From Akkermansiaceae bacterium (GTDB taxonomy: Bacteria > Verrucomicrobiota > Verrucomicrobiia > Verrucomicrobiales > Akkermansiaceae): DNA of 64,000 bases. The position numbers were made by a program, and so were the translations under genes. Shown here in pieces: positions 7,581 to 17,269 of the stretch (the stretch's first letter is position 1; each line of letters starts with the position of its first letter). The DNA lies in the NCBI GenBank assembly GCA_947462535.1, contig CANHPN010000003.1:59875-123874 (forward strand). Reading direction: 5' to 3'. The notes under the pieces were generated by a model, which did no database searches, was not told the DNA's origin, and worked only from the letters and a program-made list of their open reading frames with translations.

Positions 7581-10226
7581 ATGCAAAAAACGCCAAGTAA
7601 CCGATCCAGCCACACCGCCCTCGTGTTGATGGCGGTGGCATCCTCCATGCCCGCAACCGTGATGGTTGCCAACGCCGGCGAAGGCGGTTCCGGCCTCAGC
7701 AGTCTCGCCCAACGCGAAATGATCCGCCGCCAGGACGCCGTCGTCCAAGGCGACGCGCTCTTGAATGAGGGCCGCGCGGCATACGCCAAGGGGGACTATC
7801 AGCAAGCGGTCGATAAATATTCGCAGGCGATCAAGATTCTTCCTGATGCGCCGATGGTTTCGGACCGCCGTCAGACATACGTGGCCCATAAGAGCGACGC
7901 CAGCCTCGCCCTCGCGATGCAGCACCGCAAGGTTGGGAAATATTTCGAAGCGCGCGCCTTGCTGGAGGATCTTCTCAAGGTCGATCCGAACAACGGCGCC
8001 GCCAAACAGGAGCTGGGTTATCTCGACGATCCGATCCGCACCAACCCGGCCCTCACTTACGAGCACACCCAGAACATCGACAAGGTGCGCCGTGGACTTT
8101 ACACTGCGGAAGGCTACTACAATCTCGGCAAATACGACGAGGCCAAACGCGAATACAACAGCGTGCTTCGCTTGGATGGCTACAACTCCGCTGCTCGCCG
8201 CGGCTTGGAGCGAATCGCCTCCGCCAAGTCAGACTACTACCGCGCCGCTTACGACCACACCCGCGCCGAGCTTCTCAGCCAGGTGGACGCCGCTTGGGAG
8301 CTCTCGGTGCCTGCGGAAGCGCCGATCGTGGATCAAACCACTTTCGGCTCGGACGCCATGAGCTCCGGCGTGGCTTACATCACCGCCAAGCTCAAGACCA
8401 TTGTCATTCCTCGGATTGATTTCGAGGACACCACCGTCGAGGAAGCAATCGACTTCCTCCGTCTGCGCGCCGGCGAGCTCGACACCACCGAGCTCGATCC
8501 CGCACGCAAAGGCGTCAACTTCGTCATCCGCCGTCCACGCGCCGCCACCGCAGCTGCCGGCGATGCCGGGCTGCCCGCGGGAGGCGCTGACGCCCTGCCG
8601 CTCGCCGCCGGCGATCCGGGGACGCTCCGGGTCCGCGAACTGCGGATTCGCAACGTGCCGCTTGCCGTGGCTCTCAAATACATCTGCGATCAGACCAAGC
8701 TCCGCTACAAGGTGGATGACTTCGCCGTCACCCTCGTGCCTCTCGCCGAAGGCGGTGAGGACGTCTTCACCCGCACCTTCCGCGTGCCGCCTGATTTCAA
8801 CACTGCGCTCGACAGTAGCGGTGGTGGAGCCGATGGCGGTGCCGCCGCCGATCCATTCGCCGAGACCAAGTCCGGCACCGCTACCTTGACGGCTCGCAAG
8901 CCGATTCTCGAGCTCCTCAAGGGCGCTGGCATCGTCTTCGCTGAAGGCAGCTCCGCCACCTTGAGCAACTCGGGGGTCCTGCTCGTCACCAACACCCCGA
9001 CCGAACTCGACAAGGTCGAGCAGCTCGTCCAAACGATCAGCAACACCAAACCGAAACAGGTCAAGATCACCACCAAGTTCGTCGAAATTTCCCAGGAAAA
9101 CAACGAGGAACTCGGCTTCGACTGGATCGTCGGTCCCTTTGGTTCCGGTGACGTCTTCGGTGCCGGCGGCACTGCGGGAAATCAACCGGCCCGCGTCGGC
9201 AATGATTTCACCGGCCCGCTCGTTCCCGGCGTGCCTCTGGCCGGCGAGAACGACGTCAACAACATCCTCACCAACGGCAACCGCAGCGGAGACACCGCAG
9301 TCAACCGCAACAGCATCGATTCGATTCTCAACAACCCGAACCGCACCGCCCAGCAGTCGAACGTCGCTCCGGGCATCATGTCCATGACCGGTCTGTTCTC
9401 GGATGGCCAGGTCAAGATGATCATGCGCGGCCTGTCCCAGAAAAAGGGCACCGATCTCATGACCGCACCCTCGGTGACCGCCAAGTCCGGCCAGAAGGCC
9501 ACCATCGAGATCATCCGTGAGTTTATCTACCCGACCGAATACGAACCCCCGGAACTTCCAAACTCCGTCGGCGGCGGCAATAATGGTGGTGGCGTTGGTG
9601 GCGGCGGCGGCGGCAATACCACCATCCCGGTCACCCCCGCCACGCCGACTGCTTTCGAGACCCGCAACACCGGCGTGACCCTTGAAATCGAGCCCACCAT
9701 CGGTGAGAACGACTTCGTGATCGACCTGCGCTTCGTCCCGGAAATCGTCGAATTCGAAGGCTTCATCAACTACGGCAGCCCAATCCAAACCTCCGGCACC
9801 ACAAGCATTTTTGGCGATATTTTGGACCCGATCACCGGTCTGATCACCCAGGGAGTTGTCGGCACCGAGCCCAACACCATCACCCTCACCGAGAACCGCA
9901 TCGAGATGCCAGTGTTCTCGGTCCGCCGCGTCAACACCGCGCTGACCATCTATGACGGCTACACCGTCGCTGTCGGTGGCCTGATGCGTGAGGACGTCCA
10001 GAACGTCGAGGACAAGGTGCCGATTCTCGGCGACATCCCGCTCATCGGCCGCCTGTTCCAAACCAAGGGCGAGAACCGCATCAAGAGCAACCTGATCATC
10101 TTCGTCACCGCCCAGATCATCGACGCGACCGGCCGGCCGCTCCGCGGCGCGGATGCGGGGCAATCCATCCCGGTTCCGACCGATGGCGGCACAGATCTCG
10201 GCGGCGGGGTGCTGCCTCCGCTCTGA
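7581..10226 (+). CDS. secretin (type II/III secretion, PilQ-like) with N-terminal TPRs; Amuc_1098-like
   Basis: TPR region 'AAYAKGDYQQAVDKYSQAIKI'; secretin core 'VGGLMREDVQNVEDKVPILGDIPLIGRLFQTKGENRIKSNLIIFVTAQII'. Confidence 0.9.
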   Translation: MQKTPSNRSSHTALVLMAVASSMPATVMVANAGEGGSGLSSLAQREMIRRQDAVVQGDALLNEGRAAYAKGDYQQAVDKYSQAIKILPDAPMVSDRRQTYVAHKSDASLALAMQHRKVGKYFEARALLEDLLKVDPNNGAAKQELGYLDDPIRTNPALTYEHTQNIDKVRRGLYTAEGYYNLGKYDEAKREYNSVLRLDGYNSAARRGLERIASAKSDYYRAAYDHTRAELLSQVDAAWELSVPAEAPIVDQTTFGSDAMSSGVAYITAKLKTIVIPRIDFEDTTVEEAIDFLRLRAGELDTTELDPARKGVNFVIRRPRAATAAAGDAGLPAGGADALPLAAGDPGTLRVRELRIRNVPLAVALKYICDQTKLRYKVDDFAVTLVPLAEGGEDVFTRTFRVPPDFNTALDSSGGGADGGAAADPFAETKSGTATLTARKPILELLKGAGIVFAEGSSATLSNSGVLLVTNTPTELDKVEQLVQTISNTKPKQVKITTKFVEISQENNEELGFDWIVGPFGSGDVFGAGGTAGNQPARVGNDFTGPLVPGVPLAGENDVNNILTNGNRSGDTAVNRNSIDSILNNPNRTAQQSNVAPGIMSMTGLFSDGQVKMIMRGLSQKKGTDLMTAPSVTAKSGQKATIEIIREFIYPTEYEPPELPNSVGGGNNGGGVGGGGGGNTTIPVTPATPTAFETRNTGVTLEIEPTIGENDFVIDLRFVPEIVEFEGFINYGSPIQTSGTTSIFGDILDPITGLITQGVVGTEPNTITLTENRIEMPVFSVRRVNTALTIYDGYTVAVGGLMREDVQNVEDKVPILGDIPLIGRLFQTKGENRIKSNLIIFVTAQIIDATGRPLRGADAGQSIPVPTDGGTDLGGGVLPPL

Positions 10227-10394
10227 GGGTCCTAGTCCGCCTTCCCGGTCCTGCTCTTTGGCAGGCCGGGGGTGCCAACCGGCGGGCTTGAATCACATAA
10301 AACAACCACTCGTCTTCGATCCAGCCTGCTTTCCATCCTCTTCCTTTCACCACCCGTTTTATCGAACAAAACCCGAATTCTCTCTTATCCCATC

Positions 10395-13300
10395 ATGAAA
10401 CCTTATTTCGCATTACTCTGTTCGATAGGCCTTGCCTTGCAGACTTTGGTGAGCACCGCCCAGGATCTCTTCAAGTTTTCGCAAGTCAAGAACGACGTCG
10501 AGGTCACGATTCCGGTGCCCTACACGCCCTTCGGTAATCGCCTCGAGTTCAATCGCTACGGCGACGATGGCTCGAAATGCGTGCTCGACGCCAGCGGCGT
10601 GCTCACATGGATCGATAGTCAGGGAGTGGTCCGCCTGCTGCCGAACACCTCCACGGCAATTCCTTTGTTTGTCACCAACTCGGAGTGCCTCGTTTGGAGC
10701 AACCGCTTCGTTGATTACAATTCCTATCCGTCCCGGCCTAATGCCACCTTGGTGCTGTTCCGTGCGGTTGCCGGCAGCTCTGTCACCTCGTCCCCAGTCA
10801 CTTTCCAAGGGAAGGAAATCCTTGAGACGGCTCCTACGACCATCACCACGGGTGCCCTCACTTTCATCAGCACCACCCGCAAGGACAATGGCGAGGAAAC
10901 GCCTGGCACCCCAAGCCTAAACAGTAGCGACGACGCCGACATTCGCTTCTACCGCGTCACCTTCGATGCGGGGGTTCAGTTCGTCAAAGCTCTGTCGATT
11001 CCCGTCGAGTCTGTTCCTGATTTTGACATTGGCGTGACTGGGCCTGGTGTCAGCTCCATCGGCTTTGGTTCGGATGGATCCATGGCGGTCAAGATCCCGG
11101 ATGTGCAGACCAATCCCAGACTGAGACCGGCGGAGTATGAGGACCAGTATCATTGGTTTGATAGCCAAGGTCGCAGTGTCCTCCTCAAAACAGCTCCCAT
11201 TCCCGCCGTCGTTGGCCCCCCCGCCGTCGTCGCCGTCCCGGCCTTGACTGAGTCCGTCAGCCAGGTCTTGTTCTGCTCCGACACCCGCTTGGTCTATGTG
11301 GACACCGCCGGAGTCATCAAGGAGCAGCGCCGCAGCTTCGCCACCGGCGGCCTGATCGGTTCGCCCACAGACATTTCCTTATCCACTGCCACCGAGAAGG
11401 TGCTGGATCTCAGCAATTACGCCCGCGTCGGCGACCAGAAGTTCATCTACACGCTGGATGACGACAAAAAAACCGTCCGCACCTACCTGCTTGGCAGCAC
11501 GGCGGTCCTCCGATCCACCGCCGTTCTCACCAATGCCATCACTACTTCCGCCGTCACGGGCACGGTCAATCCTGCCGATGGCTCCGCTTTGCTCTTTGAT
11601 GAGGATTCGACCCAGCTCATCTGGCTGCACACCGGCGGTAGTGGATTCTCAGCCATCGGCACCAGCCAATCACGGCCGTTATACGTCACCAACGAACAGG
11701 CGGTGATCTGGGAAAACGCCGCGGCTCAGGCCGGAGGTAATGGCACGCTTCCCAATGCCGTCGTGGCCCATTTTGACAAAGTCCTCACGCGCACCGTGGT
11801 CTCGACCACTGGCACCAACCTGCTCAATACCTCACGCATCACTCCGGATTTCGAAAACTGGCTCATCACCACTTCCAGGAAAACCGATGCGGACACTTCG
11901 CTGCTCACCACCTACAACCTTGGAACGACAGAATTTGTCGACGACGACCGCGACCGTCTGAGCAACGCCGAGGAAATCACCCCGCCCGCCACGCGCCCGT
12001 TCCCCACGTCCAAAACCGACATCGGAGATCCGGACACGGACGGCGACGGCATATTTGACGGTTTGGAAGTGCATCCGTTCCGGATTGTTACCGGAAACTT
12101 CACCTACGAAGAAGCCCGCTTGGACGCCATCCGCCGTGGGGGTCGCCTGACGGTGCTCGACACGTCCGCAAAAGTGGACCAACTCAAAAAGCAACTTCTC
12201 AGCGAGAACAGCGGCCGACGCCTGTGGCTTGGCGGCGGTGACATGGAAGGTGGCACCGAGCCCGCGAACTCCCGTGAAGGCAATTATCAGTGGTTGGACG
12301 CCTTCGGCCGGCTCTTCAATACCGCCGGCGTCCGGACCACCGTGCCGATCACCGTGTTCAACTGGGGCACCGGTCAACCGAGCAACACAGGCAACGCCGA
12401 CGGCTTGCAGTTGGAGGAGAATTACAAATGGAGTCTGGCTCCGGTCAGCCAGAGGCAGGGCTATGTGCTCGAGTATTCCGCGACCAATCCCACCGTGGCC
12501 GATACCGACGGCGACGGCCTGACTGACGGCAGCGAAATCACCAGTGGCACCAATCCGGGGTCTGCGGATACCGACGGCGACGGCCTGACTGACAGCAGTG
12601 AAATCACCGGTGGCACCAGTCCGGTGTTGGCGGACACCGACGGCGATGGCCTGATTGACAGTGTCGAAAAGACGCTTGGCACCAACCCGCTGTTGGTGGA
12701 CAGCGACGGCGACGGCCTGACTGACGGGGTTGAAGTGAACGGCCCTGGATTCACTTCCAACCCGCTGTTGGTGGATACCGACTTCGACGGAGCGAGTGAT
12801 TTCGACGAAAAGAACGCCGTGCCGCCGACAGATCCACGGAACGTGTCGAGTGTCCCTGTGCTTCCTCCGCTAGAGCCCAGGCACAACCGCCCGGTTACCT
12901 ACCAGTCACCCCAGACGGTGACGATTCCCTCCGCTTTCGCGCCCTTCGGACAGCGTCCCGACACCGACAAGATCGGCGACGACGGCTCGGCCGCGTTCCG
13001 GGACCGCAACGGTGTGCTCATCTGGGCGGATAAACTGGGCAAAGCGGTGTTGATTCCCAACAGCAGCCAAGCGAAAACCCTCTATGTCTCCAACACGGAG
13101 TGCGTGGTTTACGCCAACCGCTATGCCGCGGGTTACGACACCTGGGATTCAGTTTCCAACCTCATCATCTACCGCCGCGCGACGGACGGCACGGTCACGG
13201 CTTCGCCGACGATCGAGGTCCGGGGCACGGTATTGGACACCTGCCCGGTCACTCCGAACTCCTACGGATTCACCATCATCGCGGGCTATGGCTGGAATTA

Positions 13301-16163
13301 TAGCATCACGGATTCCAGGCAGCGTTACCAGACGGGTTCGGATGCTCGGGGTCCTATTTATGACACTGTAAGTGTTGATCAGTGGCACAACATCAATTAC
13401 GAGCAATACCGGATCACTTGGGATGCGGCTCTCCAGAGTCTCAATTTCGCTACGGTGTCGGTTCCCAAGACCAACACGAACCTGGGAGGCACCCGCATCC
13501 TCGGCTACGGGGATGACGGCTCGGTCGCTTTCGTCAACGATTTCGTCGCCCTGGACTTCTACGATGATGTGGATGATGGGGATCCCGGCGTGTTCAAGAC
13601 CGGCCAGATGACCCTGTGGGCGACTTGGCAAATCAACAGCGAGATCATCGCGCGCACGGCTGCAAGCGGTAGAGAGGTCCGCGAGGTCGCTTATGTGTCG
13701 AACAACCGCTTGCTGTTGGAAGAGGCGGTTGTGAATGAATCCACCGGGCTCGAGACTGGAAATTACCAGATTTTGGACTTCCGGTTGGGCTCGAACGGTC
13801 TGCTGGACATTAACGGTTCTTCCCCTCTTCCCGCCGGACACAGCGTGCTGCCGGTTTCCACCTACACTCGTACCGGATTTCCGGCCTTCGTTTACACGAT
13901 CAACACCGAGGGAACCCAAATCCAGCTCAACCGCCATGATGATACTTTGATCCCCTTGGGAGGAGCGGCGCCACTGCCCGGCAAGGTGATCGCGAGCAGT
14001 AGTTTCGTGCGGAACCCGCGCGACGGCTCGCTGCTGATCAAGTCCACCGGGGCCGCCGGAGTTCTCTGGATCCCCTCGACCGGCTACACCCCCACCACTC
14101 CGGCAACGGGTCTGGGTGCAGCAAAGAGCCTGCCAAACAGCACCCAAGCCCTTCCCATGTTCGTTTCCTCCTCGGAAGCGGTGGCTTGGATGAATCACAG
14201 TGCCTCGGTCGATCTGGGTGCGGGCGGGGTGTTGCCTTTGGCTCAAATTTCCCATTTCTCCAAATCGTCAGCATCAAGCGTCATCACCACCAAGAGTCTG
14301 ACCCCACCAATCGTGGGAAGATACGTGGCCCTGCCATCGCCGCTGACGCCGGATCCGGATTCGGAAGGTTGGTTTATCAACACCTTCGAGAAAACCTCGG
14401 ATCGCGCCGCCCTGATCCTGTCGTATCAACTGCTGGAACAGGATACCGACGGTGACGGACTCAGCGACCGCCTCGAGGACTTCTACGACACTAACCCGCT
14501 TCTGATCGATACAGATGGTGACGGACTTAACGACGGCAGTGAGATCGTGCGGGGAACCGATCCAAAACTGATTGATAGTGACAGCGACGGACTTGCCGAT
14601 GGTAATGAGGTCGCGCGGGGAACCGATCCGCTCGTGAAGGATACCGATGGCGACGGCCGCCTTGATGGTGCCGAGGTGGATGCTGCAACCGACCCATTGA
14701 AGTTTGACGAGCCGGATGCCGACGGCGACGGCGTGAGCGACGAAGACGAGAGCGAAATTCTCCTCACCGATCCTGTCACGCCGTCCTTCGGACCGGGAAC
14801 TGGCACGGAAGCGATTCCATTCAGCAACAGCCTGGTCAGCGGGGATTATTCCGGCTTGGTGTTCGATCCGAAGAGCGGTCAATCCTTCAAGCAGAACCTG
14901 CGGCTTTCGGCTAAAGGCTCGTTCTCCTCGTCCTTGTTGGGACTGGTTGTGGACAGCTCGTTCAAAGGCACCTTCTCCAGCACCGGAGCCTTCACCGCTC
15001 CGAACCCGACCAGCGGCCTGATCTCCGTCCAGATGAACCTAGTGAAACAGGGGGTGAACAAGTATTACATCGAAGGCAACTTCAAGACCCGCACGGGTGG
15101 CACGCTTTACTTCCAGTTGCGCCACACGCTCTACTCGAAGTCCGCTGCTTACCCTTCAGCCGGCAAGGTGACCTTCGAGGCCTCCCTTTCCGCCAGCGGT
15201 TCCGGTCCTGCCGGCAGCGCCGTGGCGACCGGCTCGATCAGTGCCAGCGGCCAGGTGGCGTTCAAGATCTACCTGCCGGACGGCAGCAGCAGCTCGTATT
15301 CCGCGCCGATTGTGGATGGCGATCTGATCCCGTTGTTCAGCCGCAGCAGCTCCAAGGCGCGCACCGCATTGCTTGGCGCGCTCAAGCTTGAAGATCTGAC
15401 AGGACAGAGCGACTTCAACGGCTCGGTGCGCATGTTCAGCGCCGCCGGAGCGTCGGGAAGCCTGTTCCCATCGGGCTTCGACCAGCTCCGCGAGCTGACG
15501 GGGTCCCGCTTCTATCCGCCGGCCACGGGGGTGCTGCCACTGGCGAGCTTCGCGCCGAGCGCCAACAACTCGGTCTTCAACTGGCTGGGTGGAAACTTCG
15601 ACGGCGTGCAAAAAGTCGGCACCTGGGCGGCGAATGGCAAAATGACTATTCCACCGACTCAGAATGACAAGGCCAAGGCGACCTTCACGTCCAGTTCCGG
15701 TTTGTTGACTCTCAGCTATACCCGCACCGACGCGACCCGCAACCTCTTCAACTCCACGGCCAAGGGCTACGCCGTGGTGGTGCAGAAAAGCAAAACATTC
15801 AAGGGCTACTACACCAGCGGTCTCTCCGCAGGCGACTTTGAAGTCGTGGCCAATACCTCCGGAATCAATCCCGAAATCACCTCGGTTTCCCCGCTGAACA
15901 AGTCCGTTCGCGCGGCGGCGACCTCCTACACGGTCACGGTTGGCACTGCTGGGATTTGGGATGTCGTGTTCCCCTCCTCAGTCAATTGGCTCACCGCCAC
16001 GGTGAGCAGTGCCGCTGGCGAGACTGGATCGAGCCTCACGACGCCTGGCAACGGCAACGGCACGGTGGTGATCAACGTGACTCAGAATGTCACCAATGCC
16101 CGCCGCGAGGCGGAGATCACAATCGCCGGAGTCAAGCACACCCTAAAGCAGGAATTCAACTGA
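10395..16163 (+). CDS. giant secreted multi-domain protein: two homologous N-terminal-type modules, TSP3-like repeats, C-type-lectin-like domain, BACON-like C-terminus
   Basis: Signal peptide MKPYFALLCSIGLALQTLVSTAQ; repeated 'DTDGDGLTDGSE' motifs; CTLD-like 'FTYEEARLDAIRRGGRL..LWLGGGDMEGGT..WLDAFGR..FNWGTGQPSNTGNADGLQLEENYKW'; C-terminal 'WDVVFPSSVNWLTATVSS..G..VVINVTQNVTNARREAEITIAG'. In-frame ATG at 10395. Confidence 0.8.
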   Translation: MKPYFALLCSIGLALQTLVSTAQDLFKFSQVKNDVEVTIPVPYTPFGNRLEFNRYGDDGSKCVLDASGVLTWIDSQGVVRLLPNTSTAIPLFVTNSECLVWSNRFVDYNSYPSRPNATLVLFRAVAGSSVTSSPVTFQGKEILETAPTTITTGALTFISTTRKDNGEETPGTPSLNSSDDADIRFYRVTFDAGVQFVKALSIPVESVPDFDIGVTGPGVSSIGFGSDGSMAVKIPDVQTNPRLRPAEYEDQYHWFDSQGRSVLLKTAPIPAVVGPPAVVAVPALTESVSQVLFCSDTRLVYVDTAGVIKEQRRSFATGGLIGSPTDISLSTATEKVLDLSNYARVGDQKFIYTLDDDKKTVRTYLLGSTAVLRSTAVLTNAITTSAVTGTVNPADGSALLFDEDSTQLIWLHTGGSGFSAIGTSQSRPLYVTNEQAVIWENAAAQAGGNGTLPNAVVAHFDKVLTRTVVSTTGTNLLNTSRITPDFENWLITTSRKTDADTSLLTTYNLGTTEFVDDDRDRLSNAEEITPPATRPFPTSKTDIGDPDTDGDGIFDGLEVHPFRIVTGNFTYEEARLDAIRRGGRLTVLDTSAKVDQLKKQLLSENSGRRLWLGGGDMEGGTEPANSREGNYQWLDAFGRLFNTAGVRTTVPITVFNWGTGQPSNTGNADGLQLEENYKWSLAPVSQRQGYVLEYSATNPTVADTDGDGLTDGSEITSGTNPGSADTDGDGLTDSSEITGGTSPVLADTDGDGLIDSVEKTLGTNPLLVDSDGDGLTDGVEVNGPGFTSNPLLVDTDFDGASDFDEKNAVPPTDPRNVSSVPVLPPLEPRHNRPVTYQSPQTVTIPSAFAPFGQRPDTDKIGDDGSAAFRDRNGVLIWADKLGKAVLIPNSSQAKTLYVSNTECVVYANRYAAGYDTWDSVSNLIIYRRATDGTVTASPTIEVRGTVLDTCPVTPNSYGFTIIAGYGWNYSITDSRQRYQTGSDARGPIYDTVSVDQWHNINYEQYRITWDAALQSLNFATVSVPKTNTNLGGTRILGYGDDGSVAFVNDFVALDFYDDVDDGDPGVFKTGQMTLWATWQINSEIIARTAASGREVREVAYVSNNRLLLEEAVVNESTGLETGNYQILDFRLGSNGLLDINGSSPLPAGHSVLPVSTYTRTGFPAFVYTINTEGTQIQLNRHDDTLIPLGGAAPLPGKVIASSSFVRNPRDGSLLIKSTGAAGVLWIPSTGYTPTTPATGLGAAKSLPNSTQALPMFVSSSEAVAWMNHSASVDLGAGGVLPLAQISHFSKSSASSVITTKSLTPPIVGRYVALPSPLTPDPDSEGWFINTFEKTSDRAALILSYQLLEQDTDGDGLSDRLEDFYDTNPLLIDTDGDGLNDGSEIVRGTDPKLIDSDSDGLADGNEVARGTDPLVKDTDGDGRLDGAEVDAATDPLKFDEPDADGDGVSDEDESEILLTDPVTPSFGPGTGTEAIPFSNSLVSGDYSGLVFDPKSGQSFKQNLRLSAKGSFSSSLLGLVVDSSFKGTFSSTGAFTAPNPTSGLISVQMNLVKQGVNKYYIEGNFKTRTGGTLYFQLRHTLYSKSAAYPSAGKVTFEASLSASGSGPAGSAVATGSISASGQVAFKIYLPDGSSSSYSAPIVDGDLIPLFSRSSSKARTALLGALKLEDLTGQSDFNGSVRMFSAAGASGSLFPSGFDQLRELTGSRFYPPATGVLPLASFAPSANNSVFNWLGGNFDGVQKVGTWAANGKMTIPPTQNDKAKATFTSSSGLLTLSYTRTDATRNLFNSTAKGYAVVVQKSKTFKGYYTSGLSAGDFEVVANTSGINPEITSVSPLNKSVRAAATSYTVTVGTAGIWDVVFPSSVNWLTATVSSAAGETGSSLTTPGNGNGTVVINVTQNVTNARREAEITIAGVKHTLKQEFN
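12493..12756 (+). repeat. in-frame tandem ~66-bp (22-aa) TSP3-like repeats, about 4 units
   Basis: ADTDGDGLTDGSEITSGTNPGS / ADTDGDGLTDSSEITGGTSPVL / ADTDGDGLIDSVEKTLGTNPLL / VDSDGDGLTDGVEV. Confidence 0.85.
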
Positions 16164-16201
16164 TCGGCGGGAAATCCGGCCATGGTTTCCGGAAAATCCA
16201 T

Positions 16202-16241
16202 CAATTGCCTCCGCCCCTTGGGGGTTGAGGCAATTGCTTTT
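16202..16241 (+). terminator. rho-independent terminator after the giant gene
   Basis: caattgcct...aggcaattg stem followed by cTTTT. Confidence 0.75.
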
Positions 16242-16261
16242 CATACCCAACAGAATCCCCG

Positions 16262-17008
16262 ATGAGCACCCGCAAAAGCAAAACGACCTCTTCCCAGAAC
16301 CGCCGGTGGCTGGCGGGTGGCTTGCTCGCGTTGGTGGTCGCCATGTTCCTGGTTTTTGTAAACCCGGGACGGCGTAATAAAAGTTCTCCTTCCATTGGCG
16401 GAGGGGGGAGTCCGGCGGTTGCCAGTGAGGCTGGAAATTCTCCTGCGCAACCGCTTGTCGGCCCGGAAGCATCGGCACCCCGGCGCGCCACCCGCTCCTC
16501 GCTCGACAGGACTGCGGTGAAAGACAAGTCGATTTCCAGCCAGTTTTCCCAGGTGGAACGCCTTCTCACGGACAGTTCGCTGTCCATGCTTCAGACGGCG
16601 CAAGGATTGTGCGGAATTGCCCGCAGCCGCGAACTTTCCGACGAAGAGCGCGACGAGGCGTTGGCTCACGGCCTGAACCTTGACTTCGGAGCTTTCGCCG
16701 CGCTGGCGACGGATCCCTCGCTGCCGGTGACCTTGGCCCAGCGCTATTTCGACGAGCTCGCCAACCGCGGTCATGTGCCGCAACAGCAGATCGAGGGCTA
16801 TCTCGGCTTGATGGGCCATGGTGACGAGGGCATCCGCACCCAGGCAACGGAGCAGCTTTCTTTCGTGCTGGAGGACGAGGCACTTGCCGAGACTCCCGAA
16901 GCACTCCGCCGGGCGGCGCTCGAACGGCTCGAAACCCTGAAGCTCGCCCCGCCGGAGCAGAATCAGGCCGCGACCGAAGGCTCCGCCGAGAAACCGGCTG
17001 CGGAGTGA
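16262..17008 (+). CDS. hypothetical single-TM protein
   Basis: Complete ORF, N-terminal TM 'WLAGGLLALVVAMFLVFV', coding-like composition. Confidence 0.6.
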   Translation: MSTRKSKTTSSQNRRWLAGGLLALVVAMFLVFVNPGRRNKSSPSIGGGGSPAVASEAGNSPAQPLVGPEASAPRRATRSSLDRTAVKDKSISSQFSQVERLLTDSSLSMLQTAQGLCGIARSRELSDEERDEALAHGLNLDFGAFAALATDPSLPVTLAQRYFDELANRGHVPQQQIEGYLGLMGHGDEGIRTQATEQLSFVLEDEALAETPEALRRAALERLETLKLAPPEQNQAATEGSAEKPAAE

Positions 17009-17269
17009 AGTCGCCGCGCCTCAGGTTTTCTGCGAATCCAGCCGCTAGCCGCACGAGTGGCTGTCGGCGGTGGTGATCTTCGACGGCGACGAGGCCGTCC
17101 ATCGGATTTCCCGGTACGCTACATCGAGCTGTAAAATTCTTCCCGCATGGGCATTGTCGATCCCCGCCCGGAGGTGGCGAAGCTGGTGAAGGCGCTTGGG
17201 GGCGGCAAGCCGTGGCGAGGGGAAAAATCCCTTCTGTCTTTCACCTGCGGCCCGTGATTCATTTCCGCC

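Noticed and set aside
8229-10163. 644-aa minus ORF opposite the secretin
   Set aside because: Shadow ORF; composition lacks protein-family motifs.
12493-12756. Regularly spaced repeats considered as CRISPR
   Set aside because: Repeats are contiguous, in frame and encode TSP3-like DxDGDG motifs; no spacers and no cas genes.
17040-17269. Possible coding debris before the U32 gene
   Set aside because: Short frames without recognisable motifs; not enough to call a pseudogene.
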